A stretch of DNA of 64,000 nt from Paenibacillus turicensis (GTDB lineage Bacteria > Bacillota > Bacilli > Paenibacillales > Paenibacillaceae). The notes beneath the pieces are model-generated. The model was given only the letters and a program-made list of their open reading frames with translations, did not search any database and was not told the DNA's origin. The DNA is taken from positions 248,001 to 312,000 of the forward strand of contig NZ_JAGGKG010000001.1 in assembly GCF_017873435.1 (NCBI RefSeq). Reading direction: 5' to 3'. The position numbers and the translations under genes were made by a program. Positions 18,742-27,646 of the stretch are shown here, piece after piece; position 1 is the stretch's first letter, and each line of letters opens with the position of its first letter.

Positions 18742-18795
18742 CAACACAAAAAGGACTTATTCGCTTTTTGCAAAGCAAAATAAGTCCTTTATTAC
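18742..18795 (-). terminator. Terminator after the YesN-type regulator
   Basis: AAAGGACTTATT (18750-18761) pairs perfectly with AATAAGTCCTTT (18779-18790), and on the minus strand is followed by a T run. It separates the sensor/kinase/regulator operon from the importer operon downstream. Confidence 0.8.
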
Positions 18796-18835
18796 TAAGT
18801 TATTACTAAGTTTTTTGTGGCTAAATTTCGTCATA

Positions 18836-20092
18836 CTACAACGATTTTATATCTGTACCACTACTTTTGCGATATTGTGCCGGTGAGACGCCAACTGTTT
18901 TTTTAAAGGCTGTACTAAAATAATGTTGAGTATCATAACCTACACGCTCTGCAATTTCATGAATAGGTAAAGTCGTAGTATCAAGCAATTGTATCGCTTT
19001 GCGAATCCGCGCCTTGGTCATCAAGGTCACAAATGAGTCATTTAATTCCTTTTTCAGCACCCGACTTAAATAAACTGAGGATACCTGTAAACGAGAAGCA
19101 AGCTCCTCTAACGTTAAATCACGATCGGCATAATTGGCTTGAATTAGTCCCCTTGCGCGACGAACGAGTGGGGAGAGCTGTGTATGACCATAAATACGTT
19201 CACGACACTTTCGGTAAAGGTCACTTACTCCCTCTAAAGCTCCAATATAATGCTCAAAATGGGCATGAATGGCAATGTTTAAATAGCTGAGAACATGCTG
19301 CTCAATAGAAGAATCCAGATCATCCGTGATCTGTCCCCATAAACATACCCCAATCAATCCATTAGATGCTCTAAACAAAACATATGGCGTGGGTGCAACC
19401 AATTCTTCAATTATATTTTCTATCGCAAATAGGTACAACTGGCGGTCGTTTTCTGACATCATTGTCTGCCTTGCTTCTGCCAAAGGCCATCGCACGACAC
19501 CAACGTAGTTAGGAGGGGCTGAGGGTAACCCTAAAAAAAGTAGCCGTTCCGTGATTTCATATTCAGTAATTTCCTTTCCACTTCCTTGTCCTTCCAACCA
19601 CTCCAGACAAAAACGTTGGCGAAGTAACGGAATATTGCGTTCAATCTGACCTTCTGCTTGCTTTACATAGGCAAGTCGCTTACGTTCCTCATCCATTCGC
19701 TGACGCAAGCTCGCAAGCGCATCATTAAGCTGTGTGGGTTGCACAGGCTTTAGGATATAATCATCTACCCCAAGACGAACTGCTGCCTGAGCATAAGAAA
19801 ATTCATCATGCCCTGATACGATCAAAAAACGGCATTGTGGGCATTTCTCCTGAAGGCGGCGAATCAACTCAATCCCATTTAAAAAGGGCATGTTCATATC
19901 AACGAGCAAAATATCGGCATTTAATTCCATTGCTAATTCTAATGCTTCTTCCCCGTCCTCCGCTTCACCCACAACCTCCATCCCAAGTGTCGTCCAGTCT
20001 ATACAATCTCGTAGTCCTTCTCGAATAATCGGTTCATCATCTGCAATCAACACGCGATAGTGCGTTTTCAGATGAATTGTTTCAGTCACCAA
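18836..20092 (-). CDS. YesN-type response regulator (receiver plus AraC DNA-binding domain)
   Basis: 418 residues. The receiver domain has the acidic pair in VLIADDEP (D18, D19), phospho-acceptor D65 in LLVDMNMP and Lys in DYILKPVQP. A middle region of about 170 residues has no clear motif. The C-terminal 100 residues are an AraC-type double helix-turn-helix: LTLEELASRLQVSSVYLSRV and AERVGYDTQHYFSTAFKKTVG. The start is a TTG with GGAGGTG 7 bases upstream. It is the partner of the kinase encoded 37 bases upstream and most likely activates the sugar importer genes next door. Confidence 0.92.
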   Translation of the reverse strand: MVTETIHLKTHYRVLIADDEPIIREGLRDCIDWTTLGMEVVGEAEDGEEALELAMELNADILLVDMNMPFLNGIELIRRLQEKCPQCRFLIVSGHDEFSYAQAAVRLGVDDYILKPVQPTQLNDALASLRQRMDEERKRLAYVKQAEGQIERNIPLLRQRFCLEWLEGQGSGKEITEYEITERLLFLGLPSAPPNYVGVVRWPLAEARQTMMSENDRQLYLFAIENIIEELVAPTPYVLFRASNGLIGVCLWGQITDDLDSSIEQHVLSYLNIAIHAHFEHYIGALEGVSDLYRKCRERIYGHTQLSPLVRRARGLIQANYADRDLTLEELASRLQVSSVYLSRVLKKELNDSFVTLMTKARIRKAIQLLDTTTLPIHEIAERVGYDTQHYFSTAFKKTVGVSPAQYRKSSGTDIKSL

Positions 20093-20129
20093 GTATTTTC
20101 ACCTCCATGTAAGTGTCATCAGCAAGCAG

Positions 20130-22160
20130 TTAATCTTCCTCCTGCGTCATAGATGGCATCACGGGCACCGCTTGCAGTAATGGATGGATAATCGTCACAC
20201 AGGTTCCTTGACCTTCGTTGCTCTCTAGTTTGATCCCATACTCTGGACCAAAGGAAAGACGAAGACGCGCCTGCACATTTAACATGCCATAGCTTTTACT
20301 TCCTTTATCTTTAGCTAAACCGCTACTGTCCAAGCTTTCCATCGGCTCTGCTAAGAAACGTTCCATCTCTTCAAGCCGTTCAGCCAACATTCCTACACCG
20401 TCATCCTGAACTCGTAACAACAGTTTACCTTGCTCCACTGTCGCCTCAACAGTGATTTTACCTGGCCCTCGTCTTCCCTTGATTCCGTGGTAAATTGCAT
20501 TTTCAACCAAGGGTTGAAGCAACAATTTAAGTACAACGAGTTCATGTAACGCCTCAGGAATATTTAACTCAATTTGCAATCGATTACGATACCTTGTTTG
20601 TTGAATTTGTAAGTAACTCGTAATATGCTCTATTTCTGCTTTTAAAGGAATAAAATCATTCCCTTTGCTAAGTCCAATGCGGAACAGGCGTGACAAGGCT
20701 CCCACCATTTCAGAGACATCCTTCGCCCCTTCCTTTTGTGCCATCCAATGTATCGTATCTAGTGTATTATATAAAAAGTGAGGTTTAATATGCTCTTGTA
20801 GGCTACGCATCTCTGCTTCTCGCTTCTGCTTTTCTCGAAGCTTGTTCAGGGAGATAAGCTGCTGTATTTGAGCTAACATCCGGTTAAAACTATGACCAAG
20901 CATACCAATTTCCTCTCTGCGATCACTCCAGCGTCCCTCTCTAAGATCTCCACTTTCTGCCCTTCGCATATAAGACATCAATCTAAAAATAGGCTGTGCA
21001 ATCGAGCCTGAAAACCATAAGGAAGCACTAAGCCCAAATAAACAGACAACAAACACAAAGCTAACCACATAAAACTGAATTTGACGCACCTCTGGAATGG
21101 TTTCCTTGACAGGAAATACGCCTACAGTCCGCCAGCCCGTAAAGGTAGAGGATTGATACATGAATAACAGGTCTCTGCCCTCCGCATTAGCATTAAATGT
21201 GCCATTTTCATTAGTTGGAAACCACTGTGTTGGAATGTGATCAATAAGAGATTTATGAGGCTTATATACACTTCGCCCGTGTTGATCGGTTACCATTACA
21301 TAACCTGATTTGCCTAACGTAACATTTCTAGCCGCCTGTGCTACCGTTCTTAGCTTTAGGTCGATTAAAATAACACCTTGTATTTGTCCAGAACCTTCAT
21401 CTGTGACGGAACGTGCTACAGAGACGATTTCATCATCTTTATATTGAACATGTGTCGTTATATTTCGATCTTGCGGTTGTCCAAGCACCGTAAAAATCCC
21501 AGGATTTTTTGCTGCCTGTAAATACCACTGCTCCTGCGTTAAATTTTGCTCTGTCCGAGGATACATCTCATTGCTAATGTAATCCCCCTTTTCATTGACA
21601 AGCGCAATGCCTGCTATTTCAGAATATAACGTCGTAAAGCCTTGTAGCTTCTGTTTCACGCCATAAAGCCAATCTTGAGTTTTTTCATCATTTACAGAGG
21701 GATGGATACTTTTGCTATTCTCATCGCTATTTAGATCGATACTACCTTTATTACTATTCATATCGTTACGACCTTCGTCACTCTTAAGTTGAACCTTGCC
21801 CTGCAAAAATGAATGGACATCTGGGTCAAATGCAATCAAATAAGTCATGTTTTGCAAATTTTCCATCTTGCTGTCAATCGCTTCATTCACTTTTCCGATG
21901 AGCTGCATCGTATGCCCTTCCACCTGCTGCTCCACGACGCGCTCTACTGTATAATTCACAAGTAAACCTAAGCCTAAGGAAGGCACAATCGCAAACAATA
22001 AAAACAGAAGCATGAGCTGATAGCGTAATGGCATATTGCGTAAGCGTAATCCATCCAAAGCTGAATTCAACGATGACTTCAGGGATCCAATATCCTGCTT
22101 CCTTCTAGCCCAAAAACCAACCTGTCGTTCTCCCTTATTTCGCATAATAATCATCCACAT
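20130..22160 (-). CDS. YesM-type sensor histidine kinase
   Basis: 676 residues. Membrane helices at about 49-70 and 358-382 flank an extracellular dCache-like sensor of roughly 290 residues. A HAMP domain follows (about 383-435). The His_kinase domain has the phospho-acceptor H456 in EHIKPHFLYNTLDTIHW, and the ATPase domain has the N-box LLLQPLVENAIYHGIKG and DDGVGM. The N-terminus overlaps the upstream sensor-protein gene by 26 bases; an internal ATG at 22145 is also possible. The overlap implies that a membrane-anchored sugar-binding protein feeds this kinase. Confidence 0.92.
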   Translation of the reverse strand: MWMIIMRNKGERQVGFWARRKQDIGSLKSSLNSALDGLRLRNMPLRYQLMLLFLLFAIVPSLGLGLLVNYTVERVVEQQVEGHTMQLIGKVNEAIDSKMENLQNMTYLIAFDPDVHSFLQGKVQLKSDEGRNDMNSNKGSIDLNSDENSKSIHPSVNDEKTQDWLYGVKQKLQGFTTLYSEIAGIALVNEKGDYISNEMYPRTEQNLTQEQWYLQAAKNPGIFTVLGQPQDRNITTHVQYKDDEIVSVARSVTDEGSGQIQGVILIDLKLRTVAQAARNVTLGKSGYVMVTDQHGRSVYKPHKSLIDHIPTQWFPTNENGTFNANAEGRDLLFMYQSSTFTGWRTVGVFPVKETIPEVRQIQFYVVSFVFVVCLFGLSASLWFSGSIAQPIFRLMSYMRRAESGDLREGRWSDRREEIGMLGHSFNRMLAQIQQLISLNKLREKQKREAEMRSLQEHIKPHFLYNTLDTIHWMAQKEGAKDVSEMVGALSRLFRIGLSKGNDFIPLKAEIEHITSYLQIQQTRYRNRLQIELNIPEALHELVVLKLLLQPLVENAIYHGIKGRRGPGKITVEATVEQGKLLLRVQDDGVGMLAERLEEMERFLAEPMESLDSSGLAKDKGSKSYGMLNVQARLRLSFGPEYGIKLESNEGQGTCVTIIHPLLQAVPVMPSMTQEED

Positions 22161-23142
22161 TTGAGCTTGTCACGACAGAATTACCGGTATCCACCATAAC
22201 AGGTAAGGGGGCATTTTCTCCAAAGGAAGAAGGGGCTGGAATCGTTAAATGATGATGCAAATGAAATAAATATTGAAGCGACCAATACCCCATGTTCCAT
22301 GTGCCTTGCGCAATTGACGCTGAAATTGTCCCTTTTTTGATCATATCTAATGTGGATTTATTGGTATCAAACGATATAATTTGCATTGGACGTTCTAAAT
22401 TGGCTCCTTCTACCGCTTCTCCCACACCAGCCCCACTAGTTGCCTCCGTTACAAATATGCCAGCTAAATTAGGATGTGCCTTCATCAGCTTGATGGCTTC
22501 ATCTCTTGAAGCAATGGAATCACCATGCCCGTTCGCTACCGCAACCACTTCAATTCCAGGGTATTTTTGTGAGATCGTATCACGAAAGCCTTTGGTTCGT
22601 TCTTCATGGTTTTGTTGCCCATACAGCGTTAAGACAGCAACCTCCCCAGACCCTTTTAACAGCTCTCCCATCTTGTCCGCCGCCGTTACCCCTGCCTTGT
22701 AGTTATTAGTTCCAAGAAAAGAGTAAGCTTTGCTACCTGGGGCATCCGAATCAAATAAAACAACAGGAATGTTAGCATCAATCGCCTTGTTGATGGCGGG
22801 AAGTAACGACTTTGGATCAATTGCAGATATCGCAATGCCTGCAGGTTTACGCGCAATCGCCTGCTCAATCACCGTTATTTGCTCCTTAGCATCATAACGA
22901 GTTGCTCCGCGGTATTCTACGGTTACACCAAGTGCGTCCGCCGCGTCTTCAAAGCCTTTTAGTGGACTTTTCCAGTACTCTAGTCCAGATTGGAATGTAA
23001 TCATAATGTAGTTCTCCCCAATATCCCCGCGAAGCCCCCGATCCTCCCAAGAGCGATTCGCTTGATTGGTATATTCAAACCTCAGCACATATAACACAAA
23101 CGCCGAGATGAGCAAAATATAAACAAACATCATCTTTTTCAT
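22135..23142 (-). CDS. Membrane-anchored sugar-binding sensor protein (RbsB/XylFII type)
   Basis: About 335 residues from the ATG at 23142, which follows GAGGATG. The N-terminus (MKKMMFVYILLISAFVLYVL) is an uncleaved-looking membrane anchor with no lipobox cysteine. The rest is a type-1 periplasmic-binding fold: QSGLEYWKSPLKGFEDAADA, KPAGIAISAIDPKSL, SDAPGSKAYSFLGTNNY and VTEATSGAGVGEAVEGANL. With no permease or ATPase partner of its own, and an overlap with the YesM-type kinase gene, it most likely presents sugar to the kinase rather than to a transporter. XylFII-LytS in Clostridium is a known precedent. The longer reading to 23205 overlaps a cre-like box. Confidence 0.85.
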   Translation of the reverse strand: MKKMMFVYILLISAFVLYVLRFEYTNQANRSWEDRGLRGDIGENYIMITFQSGLEYWKSPLKGFEDAADALGVTVEYRGATRYDAKEQITVIEQAIARKPAGIAISAIDPKSLLPAINKAIDANIPVVLFDSDAPGSKAYSFLGTNNYKAGVTAADKMGELLKGSGEVAVLTLYGQQNHEERTKGFRDTISQKYPGIEVVAVANGHGDSIASRDEAIKLMKAHPNLAGIFVTEATSGAGVGEAVEGANLERPMQIISFDTNKSTLDMIKKGTISASIAQGTWNMGYWSLQYLFHLHHHLTIPAPSSFGENAPLPVMVDTGNSVVTSSNVDDYYAK

Positions 23143-23190
23143 TCCATTCACATCCTCAAGCAATCTATCATTTTTATACTTTATTTCAAT

Positions 23191-23204
23191 TGTAAACGCA
23201 ATCA
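23191..23204 (-). promoter_or_regulatory. Cre-like catabolite box upstream of the sugar sensor operon
   Basis: TGTAAACGCAATCA (plus strand) matches 13 of 14 positions of the CcpA consensus. It lies 49 bases before the chosen start of the sensor gene. Together with the box before the importer it suggests the whole sugar circuit is under carbon catabolite control. Confidence 0.6.
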
Positions 23205-23247
23205 TAAAAATCTAATTCCATCCACAAATATACTTCAATCATGCTTA

Positions 23248-23437
23248 GAAATTAGTGGTTGAGAGGAAGCCAAAATAGCGAAGGGGTAGAGGGATGGTGG
23301 AGAAGTGAACACGTCCGCCTTTACAGACTGTTTTTCAACCGATAAAAATCTAATTCAAGAAAATCAGGCTGTAACAGGGGTCGAAGCCCCCCTCTGCCCC
23401 GTAGCTGCTTTCCTCTTAACTTTCATCCACTAATTTT
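23248..23437. repeat. Imperfect palindromic repeat, copy 2
   Basis: The outer ends are AAATTAGTGGTTGA on the left and, reversed, AAATTAGTGGATGA on the right. Inside, GAGAGGAAGC is matched by GCTTTCCTCTTAA and further arms. The interior carries GCGAAGGGGTAGAGGGAT near the left end and a matching GGGGCAGAGGGGGGC (reversed) near the right, so the element folds back over most of its 190 bases. It lies between the sensor operon start and the end of yfcE. Confidence 0.7.
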
Positions 23438-23450
23438 TGTTTTGAGGCAT

Positions 23451-24002
23451 TTACTCATTCAAAAATTCAATTTCCTTAATCACGTTGCCATCAAAATCTT
23501 TGATATAGAAATGATTATTGTCTAGCACCCCATAGGAATTAGCAAAACCACCTTTAGGCAAAGCAATGGAGCCTGGATTGATAACGTATACACCTTCCCT
23601 TTGTTCAGCAACAGGAATATGCGTATGCCCTTGAATAAATACATCCCCTTGACGTAAAGCAGGTAGCTGCTCCATATCATACACATGTCCATGTGTAACA
23701 AAAATACGGCGCCCTTCCACATATAACATCGTATAATCCGTCATCATTGGGAATTGTAAAAGCATTTGATCTACTTCTGAATCACAGTTACCACGTACAG
23801 CAACAATACGATTACTTAGGTCATTTAATAGATCAGTCACCTGCTGAGGATCATATTCGTCAGGTAACGGATTTCTTGGCCCATGGTACAAATAGTCCCC
23901 TAGCAAAATAATTTCATCTGCCTGTTCTTCCTTTGCTCTTTGCAATGCTTGCTTTAACCAATGAGCAGACCCATGTATGTCTGAAATAAAAATAAATTTC
24001 AT
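23451..24002 (-). CDS. yfcE: YfcE-family metallophosphodiesterase
   Basis: 183 residues, the same length as Escherichia coli YfcE. All calcineurin-like metal motifs are present: FISDIHGS, LLGDYLYHGPRNPLPDEYDP, AVRGNCDSEVDQML, VTHGH and IQGHTHIPVAEQ, then NPGSIALPKGG. The GPRN-LP and RGNCDSEVDQMLL strings are diagnostic of YfcE. It hydrolyses phosphodiesters using two metal ions, usually manganese, in the cytosol; the biological substrate is unknown. It is monocistronic and its neighbours give no functional hint. Confidence 0.93.
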   Translation of the reverse strand: MKFIFISDIHGSAHWLKQALQRAKEEQADEIILLGDYLYHGPRNPLPDEYDPQQVTDLLNDLSNRIVAVRGNCDSEVDQMLLQFPMMTDYTMLYVEGRRIFVTHGHVYDMEQLPALRQGDVFIQGHTHIPVAEQREGVYVINPGSIALPKGGFANSYGVLDNNHFYIKDFDGNVIKEIEFLNE

Positions 24003-24103
24003 AATTTTTTCTCCTATCTAAGTTTATATTTTCATATTAATTACGAAAACCCACATTACCAATTTATCACGTAGTCATCATGATTTCACTATTTAGCAAA
24101 CCT

Positions 24104-25027
24104 TCAATTATGAAACCGAGCTCTAAATTTCCCTGGGGGCTCCCCCGTCCATCGCTTGAACTGTCTACTAAAATGAGCAATATCCTTATATCCCAAAATG
24201 ATAGAAATATGTTCAATGGATAATTGAGGATTCATCAGCAGCAATTTTGCCCGTTTTAATTTAAGGGAGGATAAATATTGTCTTGGGGACATGCCGTACA
24301 CCTCATGAAATCTCCGATTACAAGATGATGCGCTATACCCTGTATCTGCAATGACTGCCGCTACCGCTCCTTGCTCGTTGTCCGATATGATATTATTTAA
24401 ACTGTCTTCGTTTGCACCAGACACTAGTCGTTCCAAGCGTTCGGCAATCATGACCGCAACTTCATCACTGCTTTTTCCCATTCGATAGACTAGCATTTGT
24501 TCAGAAACATATTCACTTATACTTGCAAATAGGGCAAAAATAATAGATAAGGTTCTCATTTTGTTATCAATTTTAGCTGAATCCACTTGGGTTGTGATCA
24601 TGACTAACTGGTCAAGGGAAGGTAAAATGACTTTCGTTAAGCCATGCTCAGCAGAATAAAATCGGTCGATAAGGCGAAATAGCCGTTCACGAACGATCCG
24701 ATCATCCACATTAAAATGAAGACAATAATAACATAAATCTTCCTCCCCTTCTGCCTCACTCTGATGCACATCCTCAGGTAGCAACAACATGATGTCCCCT
24801 GCATGCTGAACATAAACCTGTCCATTCACAATCATTTTCTGAGCACCAGACAACACAACATTTAATTCAAACAAAGGATGGCTATGCTCCTCATACGCCC
24901 AATCCTTCGTCACTGTACGAATGTGCGCCGCATAGACGCGAAAGGTCGATTCCATATCTGGAAGCATATATTCCGTCACATGGTATTTATTATAATCCAC
25001 TTTATCTTGTTTCATATTTTGCTCCAT
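24104..25027 (-). CDS. AraC-family regulator with cupin sensor domain
   Basis: 307 residues. An N-terminal cupin (about 30-130) contains EEHSHPLFELNVVLSGAQKM and GDIMLLLPEDVHQSEAEGE. The C-terminal AraC domain has YSASSCNRRFHEVYGMSPRQ and ISIILGYKDIAHFSRQFKRW. The first helix-turn-helix is somewhat diverged (VAAVIADTGYSASSCNRRF). It is divergent from the GH52 beta-xylosidase gene with a 200-base shared upstream region, so it probably activates that gene in response to a xyloside or xylose. Confidence 0.9.
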   Translation of the reverse strand: MEQNMKQDKVDYNKYHVTEYMLPDMESTFRVYAAHIRTVTKDWAYEEHSHPLFELNVVLSGAQKMIVNGQVYVQHAGDIMLLLPEDVHQSEAEGEEDLCYYCLHFNVDDRIVRERLFRLIDRFYSAEHGLTKVILPSLDQLVMITTQVDSAKIDNKMRTLSIIFALFASISEYVSEQMLVYRMGKSSDEVAVMIAERLERLVSGANEDSLNNIISDNEQGAVAAVIADTGYSASSCNRRFHEVYGMSPRQYLSSLKLKRAKLLLMNPQLSIEHISIILGYKDIAHFSRQFKRWTGEPPGKFRARFHN

Positions 25028-25230
25028 AGGTTCCCCCTACATTACCTCTATAAGATACTGAATACTTCACATCTATTTCCATCTTAAATTATTTGTCTAT
25101 TCCTCTACTTTACTGATTTGGCTGATTAATTTGGGTAAAAAGTTAACTGATCTGGACATAGGCCCTTTAATTTTAGCTTGTTATAATCAACTTATCATAT
25201 AAAAATGATAATGAATAGGAGGAAATAAAT

Positions 25231-27438
25231 ATGGGTAAAAATATATTTTTTAATGCACACCATTCCCCTATTGGGGCATTTGCTAGCTTTACATTAGGTC
25301 ACAAAGGGAATACTGGAGGCTTCGATCTTGAGCTTGGGCATCCCCCTGATCAAAATATATATATCGGATTACAGGAAGATGGGAGCAAAAAGTATTTGGC
25401 GTTGCCATTCTTTGGCCAAGGTGAGGATGAGCGTGCACGTTATACGTCTGAACAAGATGCAATTAAAGAAGAGACTGCTGCGGGAATAGAAGCTTTAGAT
25501 CAAGCTGAAGAAGGGTTTAAAACTGAGGATGGCATTCAAACTGAAATTCACCATCAAGTAAACAATGCTACCTCGATTTATATAGAACCTTTCTCTGATC
25601 AAGAGATTAAACGTACTTTTGAAGCGGCTACAGATGAATGGCAAGCGGGTGACATTTCGTTTAAGTTATACTCTCCGTTTACTAGTGTGCCTGATCCAGC
25701 TCTTGCCCAAGAGGATGAGCTAAAGCAAGCGATTGTTCCTTCTATTATCGCAGAATTGACCATCGACAATACGAAGGGGAAAAATACAAGACAAGCCTTT
25801 TTGGGTTTCCAAGGCAATGATCCTTATTCTTCTATGCGCCATTTATCAGATACAACGGATGGCAAGCTGTGTGGCGTAGGACAAGGAAGACATGTTGCAA
25901 TTGCAACGTTAGATAAACGCGTAACAAGTGCTAGTTTTTTTACAATGGAAGGGATTCTTGAACCACGTGTAAAAGAAAATTTACATTTTGGACTAGGTCA
26001 GGTTGGGGCATTATTAATGGATGTACCTGCTGGAGAAAAGCAAACCTTCCGTTTTGCACTTTGCTTCTATCGTGGTGGTTACGTAACAACGGGTCTAGAC
26101 ACGAGTTATTATTATACAAAGTTTTTCAAAGATATTGAGGACGTTGCCGATTATACGCTTAAGCATAGTGATCAAAAAATTGCAGAGTCACACAAAACAA
26201 ATCAACTGGTGAGCGATTCTTCCTTAAATGAAGATCAAAAGTTCATGCTTGCACATGCCATTCGTAGCTATTATGGCTGTACGGAGTTCCTTCTGCATGA
26301 GGATAAGCCATTATGGGTCGTTAATGAAGGCGAATATCGCATGATGAACACCTTTGACCTGACTGTTGATCAACTGTTTTTTGAGCTAAAAATGAATGCT
26401 TGGACCGTTAAAAATGAATTAGAGCAGTTTATTACAAGATACCGTTATTACGATACCGTGTCCTTCCCTGGGGATTCCAAGGAATATCCTGGTGGAGTGA
26501 GCTTTACACATGATATGGGTGTAGCAAATGCGTTCTCACGCAAGGGTTATTCCTCCTATGAGCTGCATGCTTTAGATGATTGCTTCTCACATATGACACA
26601 TGAGCAATTAGTCAATTGGATTTTATGTGCGGCGGCCTATATTGAGCATACAGGTGATCAAGCTTGGCTCAAGGAAAATCTTTCATTAATGGAAGAATGC
26701 TTAACGAGTATGATTAATCGGGATCATCCAGATGAAGCTAAGCGGAACGGCATTATGGGACTAGATAGCTCGCGTTGTATGGGTGGTGCAGAAATTACAA
26801 CCTATGACAGCTTAGATATTTCGTTAGGGCAAGCACGTAATAACATTTATTTATCTGGGAAATGTTGGGCAGCTTATGTGGCATTAGAGAAGCTCTTTAA
26901 TGACGCTGGTCTAAATGCACAAGCACAAACCGCAGCGACTCAAGCTCAAAGATGTGCAGCTACGATTAGCGCCCATATGACACCAGAAGGCTATATCCCT
27001 GCTGTTATTGCGGAAAATAATTTTTCTAAAATTATTCCTGCGATCGAAGGCTTAATTTTCCCACTTTATACAGGCTGTAAAGAAGCTTTAGATCCAAATG
27101 GCACATACAGTCAATATTTAGAAGTGTTAAAGCAGCATTTAACCAATGTGTTGCAACCCGGCGTTTGCTTATTTGAAGATGGGGGCTGGAAGTTGTCTTC
27201 AACAAGCAACAACTCATGGCTGAGCAAAATTTACTTGTGCCAATTCATCGCACGACAAATTCTTGAACTACCATGGGATGAGCAAGGTCAAGCCGCAGAT
27301 GCCGCCCATGTAGATTGGCTGCTTGCCCCTGAAAATGCATACTGGAGCTGGAGCGACCAAATGCTCGCTGGCGTAGCATGCGGAAGTAAATATTACCCTA
27401 GAGGGGTTACGGCGATTTTGTGGTTGGATGAGGAGTAG
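25231..27438 (+). CDS. GH52 beta-xylosidase
   Basis: 735 residues, close to the roughly 700 of known GH52 enzymes. The N-terminus MGKNIFFNAHHSPIGAFASF is a GH52 hallmark. The likely nucleophile glutamate is in WVVNEGEYRMMNTFDLT (about residue 364) and the acid/base aspartate in EITTYDSLDISLG (about residue 525), aligning with E335 and D495 of the Geobacillus enzyme. It has no signal peptide, so it cleaves imported xylo-oligosaccharides in the cytosol, releasing xylose. The ATG follows a strong AGGAGG. A TATAAT at 25182 lacks a good -35, which fits an activator-dependent promoter. Confidence 0.93.
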   Translation: MGKNIFFNAHHSPIGAFASFTLGHKGNTGGFDLELGHPPDQNIYIGLQEDGSKKYLALPFFGQGEDERARYTSEQDAIKEETAAGIEALDQAEEGFKTEDGIQTEIHHQVNNATSIYIEPFSDQEIKRTFEAATDEWQAGDISFKLYSPFTSVPDPALAQEDELKQAIVPSIIAELTIDNTKGKNTRQAFLGFQGNDPYSSMRHLSDTTDGKLCGVGQGRHVAIATLDKRVTSASFFTMEGILEPRVKENLHFGLGQVGALLMDVPAGEKQTFRFALCFYRGGYVTTGLDTSYYYTKFFKDIEDVADYTLKHSDQKIAESHKTNQLVSDSSLNEDQKFMLAHAIRSYYGCTEFLLHEDKPLWVVNEGEYRMMNTFDLTVDQLFFELKMNAWTVKNELEQFITRYRYYDTVSFPGDSKEYPGGVSFTHDMGVANAFSRKGYSSYELHALDDCFSHMTHEQLVNWILCAAAYIEHTGDQAWLKENLSLMEECLTSMINRDHPDEAKRNGIMGLDSSRCMGGAEITTYDSLDISLGQARNNIYLSGKCWAAYVALEKLFNDAGLNAQAQTAATQAQRCAATISAHMTPEGYIPAVIAENNFSKIIPAIEGLIFPLYTGCKEALDPNGTYSQYLEVLKQHLTNVLQPGVCLFEDGGWKLSSTSNNSWLSKIYLCQFIARQILELPWDEQGQAADAAHVDWLLAPENAYWSWSDQMLAGVACGSKYYPRGVTAILWLDEE

Positions 27439-27499
27439 AGGTTAAAGGCTAGGGTATAGTGGGAAAACTCCTATGTAAAACAATAAATAATCAAAAAAC

Positions 27500-27552
27500 G
27501 CTGGGTAAAAACAAAAATTTGTTTTATCTCCAGCCTTTTTATTTTTTTAAGC
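27500..27552 (+). terminator. Terminator after GH52 gene
   Basis: GCTGG (27500-27504) and CCAGC (27530-27534) with inner AAAACAAA/TTTGTTTT, followed by CTTTTTATTTTTTT. Confidence 0.8.
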
Positions 27553-27646
27553 TTAAATTCATTACCTGAGTAGGTAACTGCTATTTTGGTGTATTTTAGG
27601 GTGCAAGAGGAATATAAAACATAGGTTTAAAAATTAAAAATACTCT

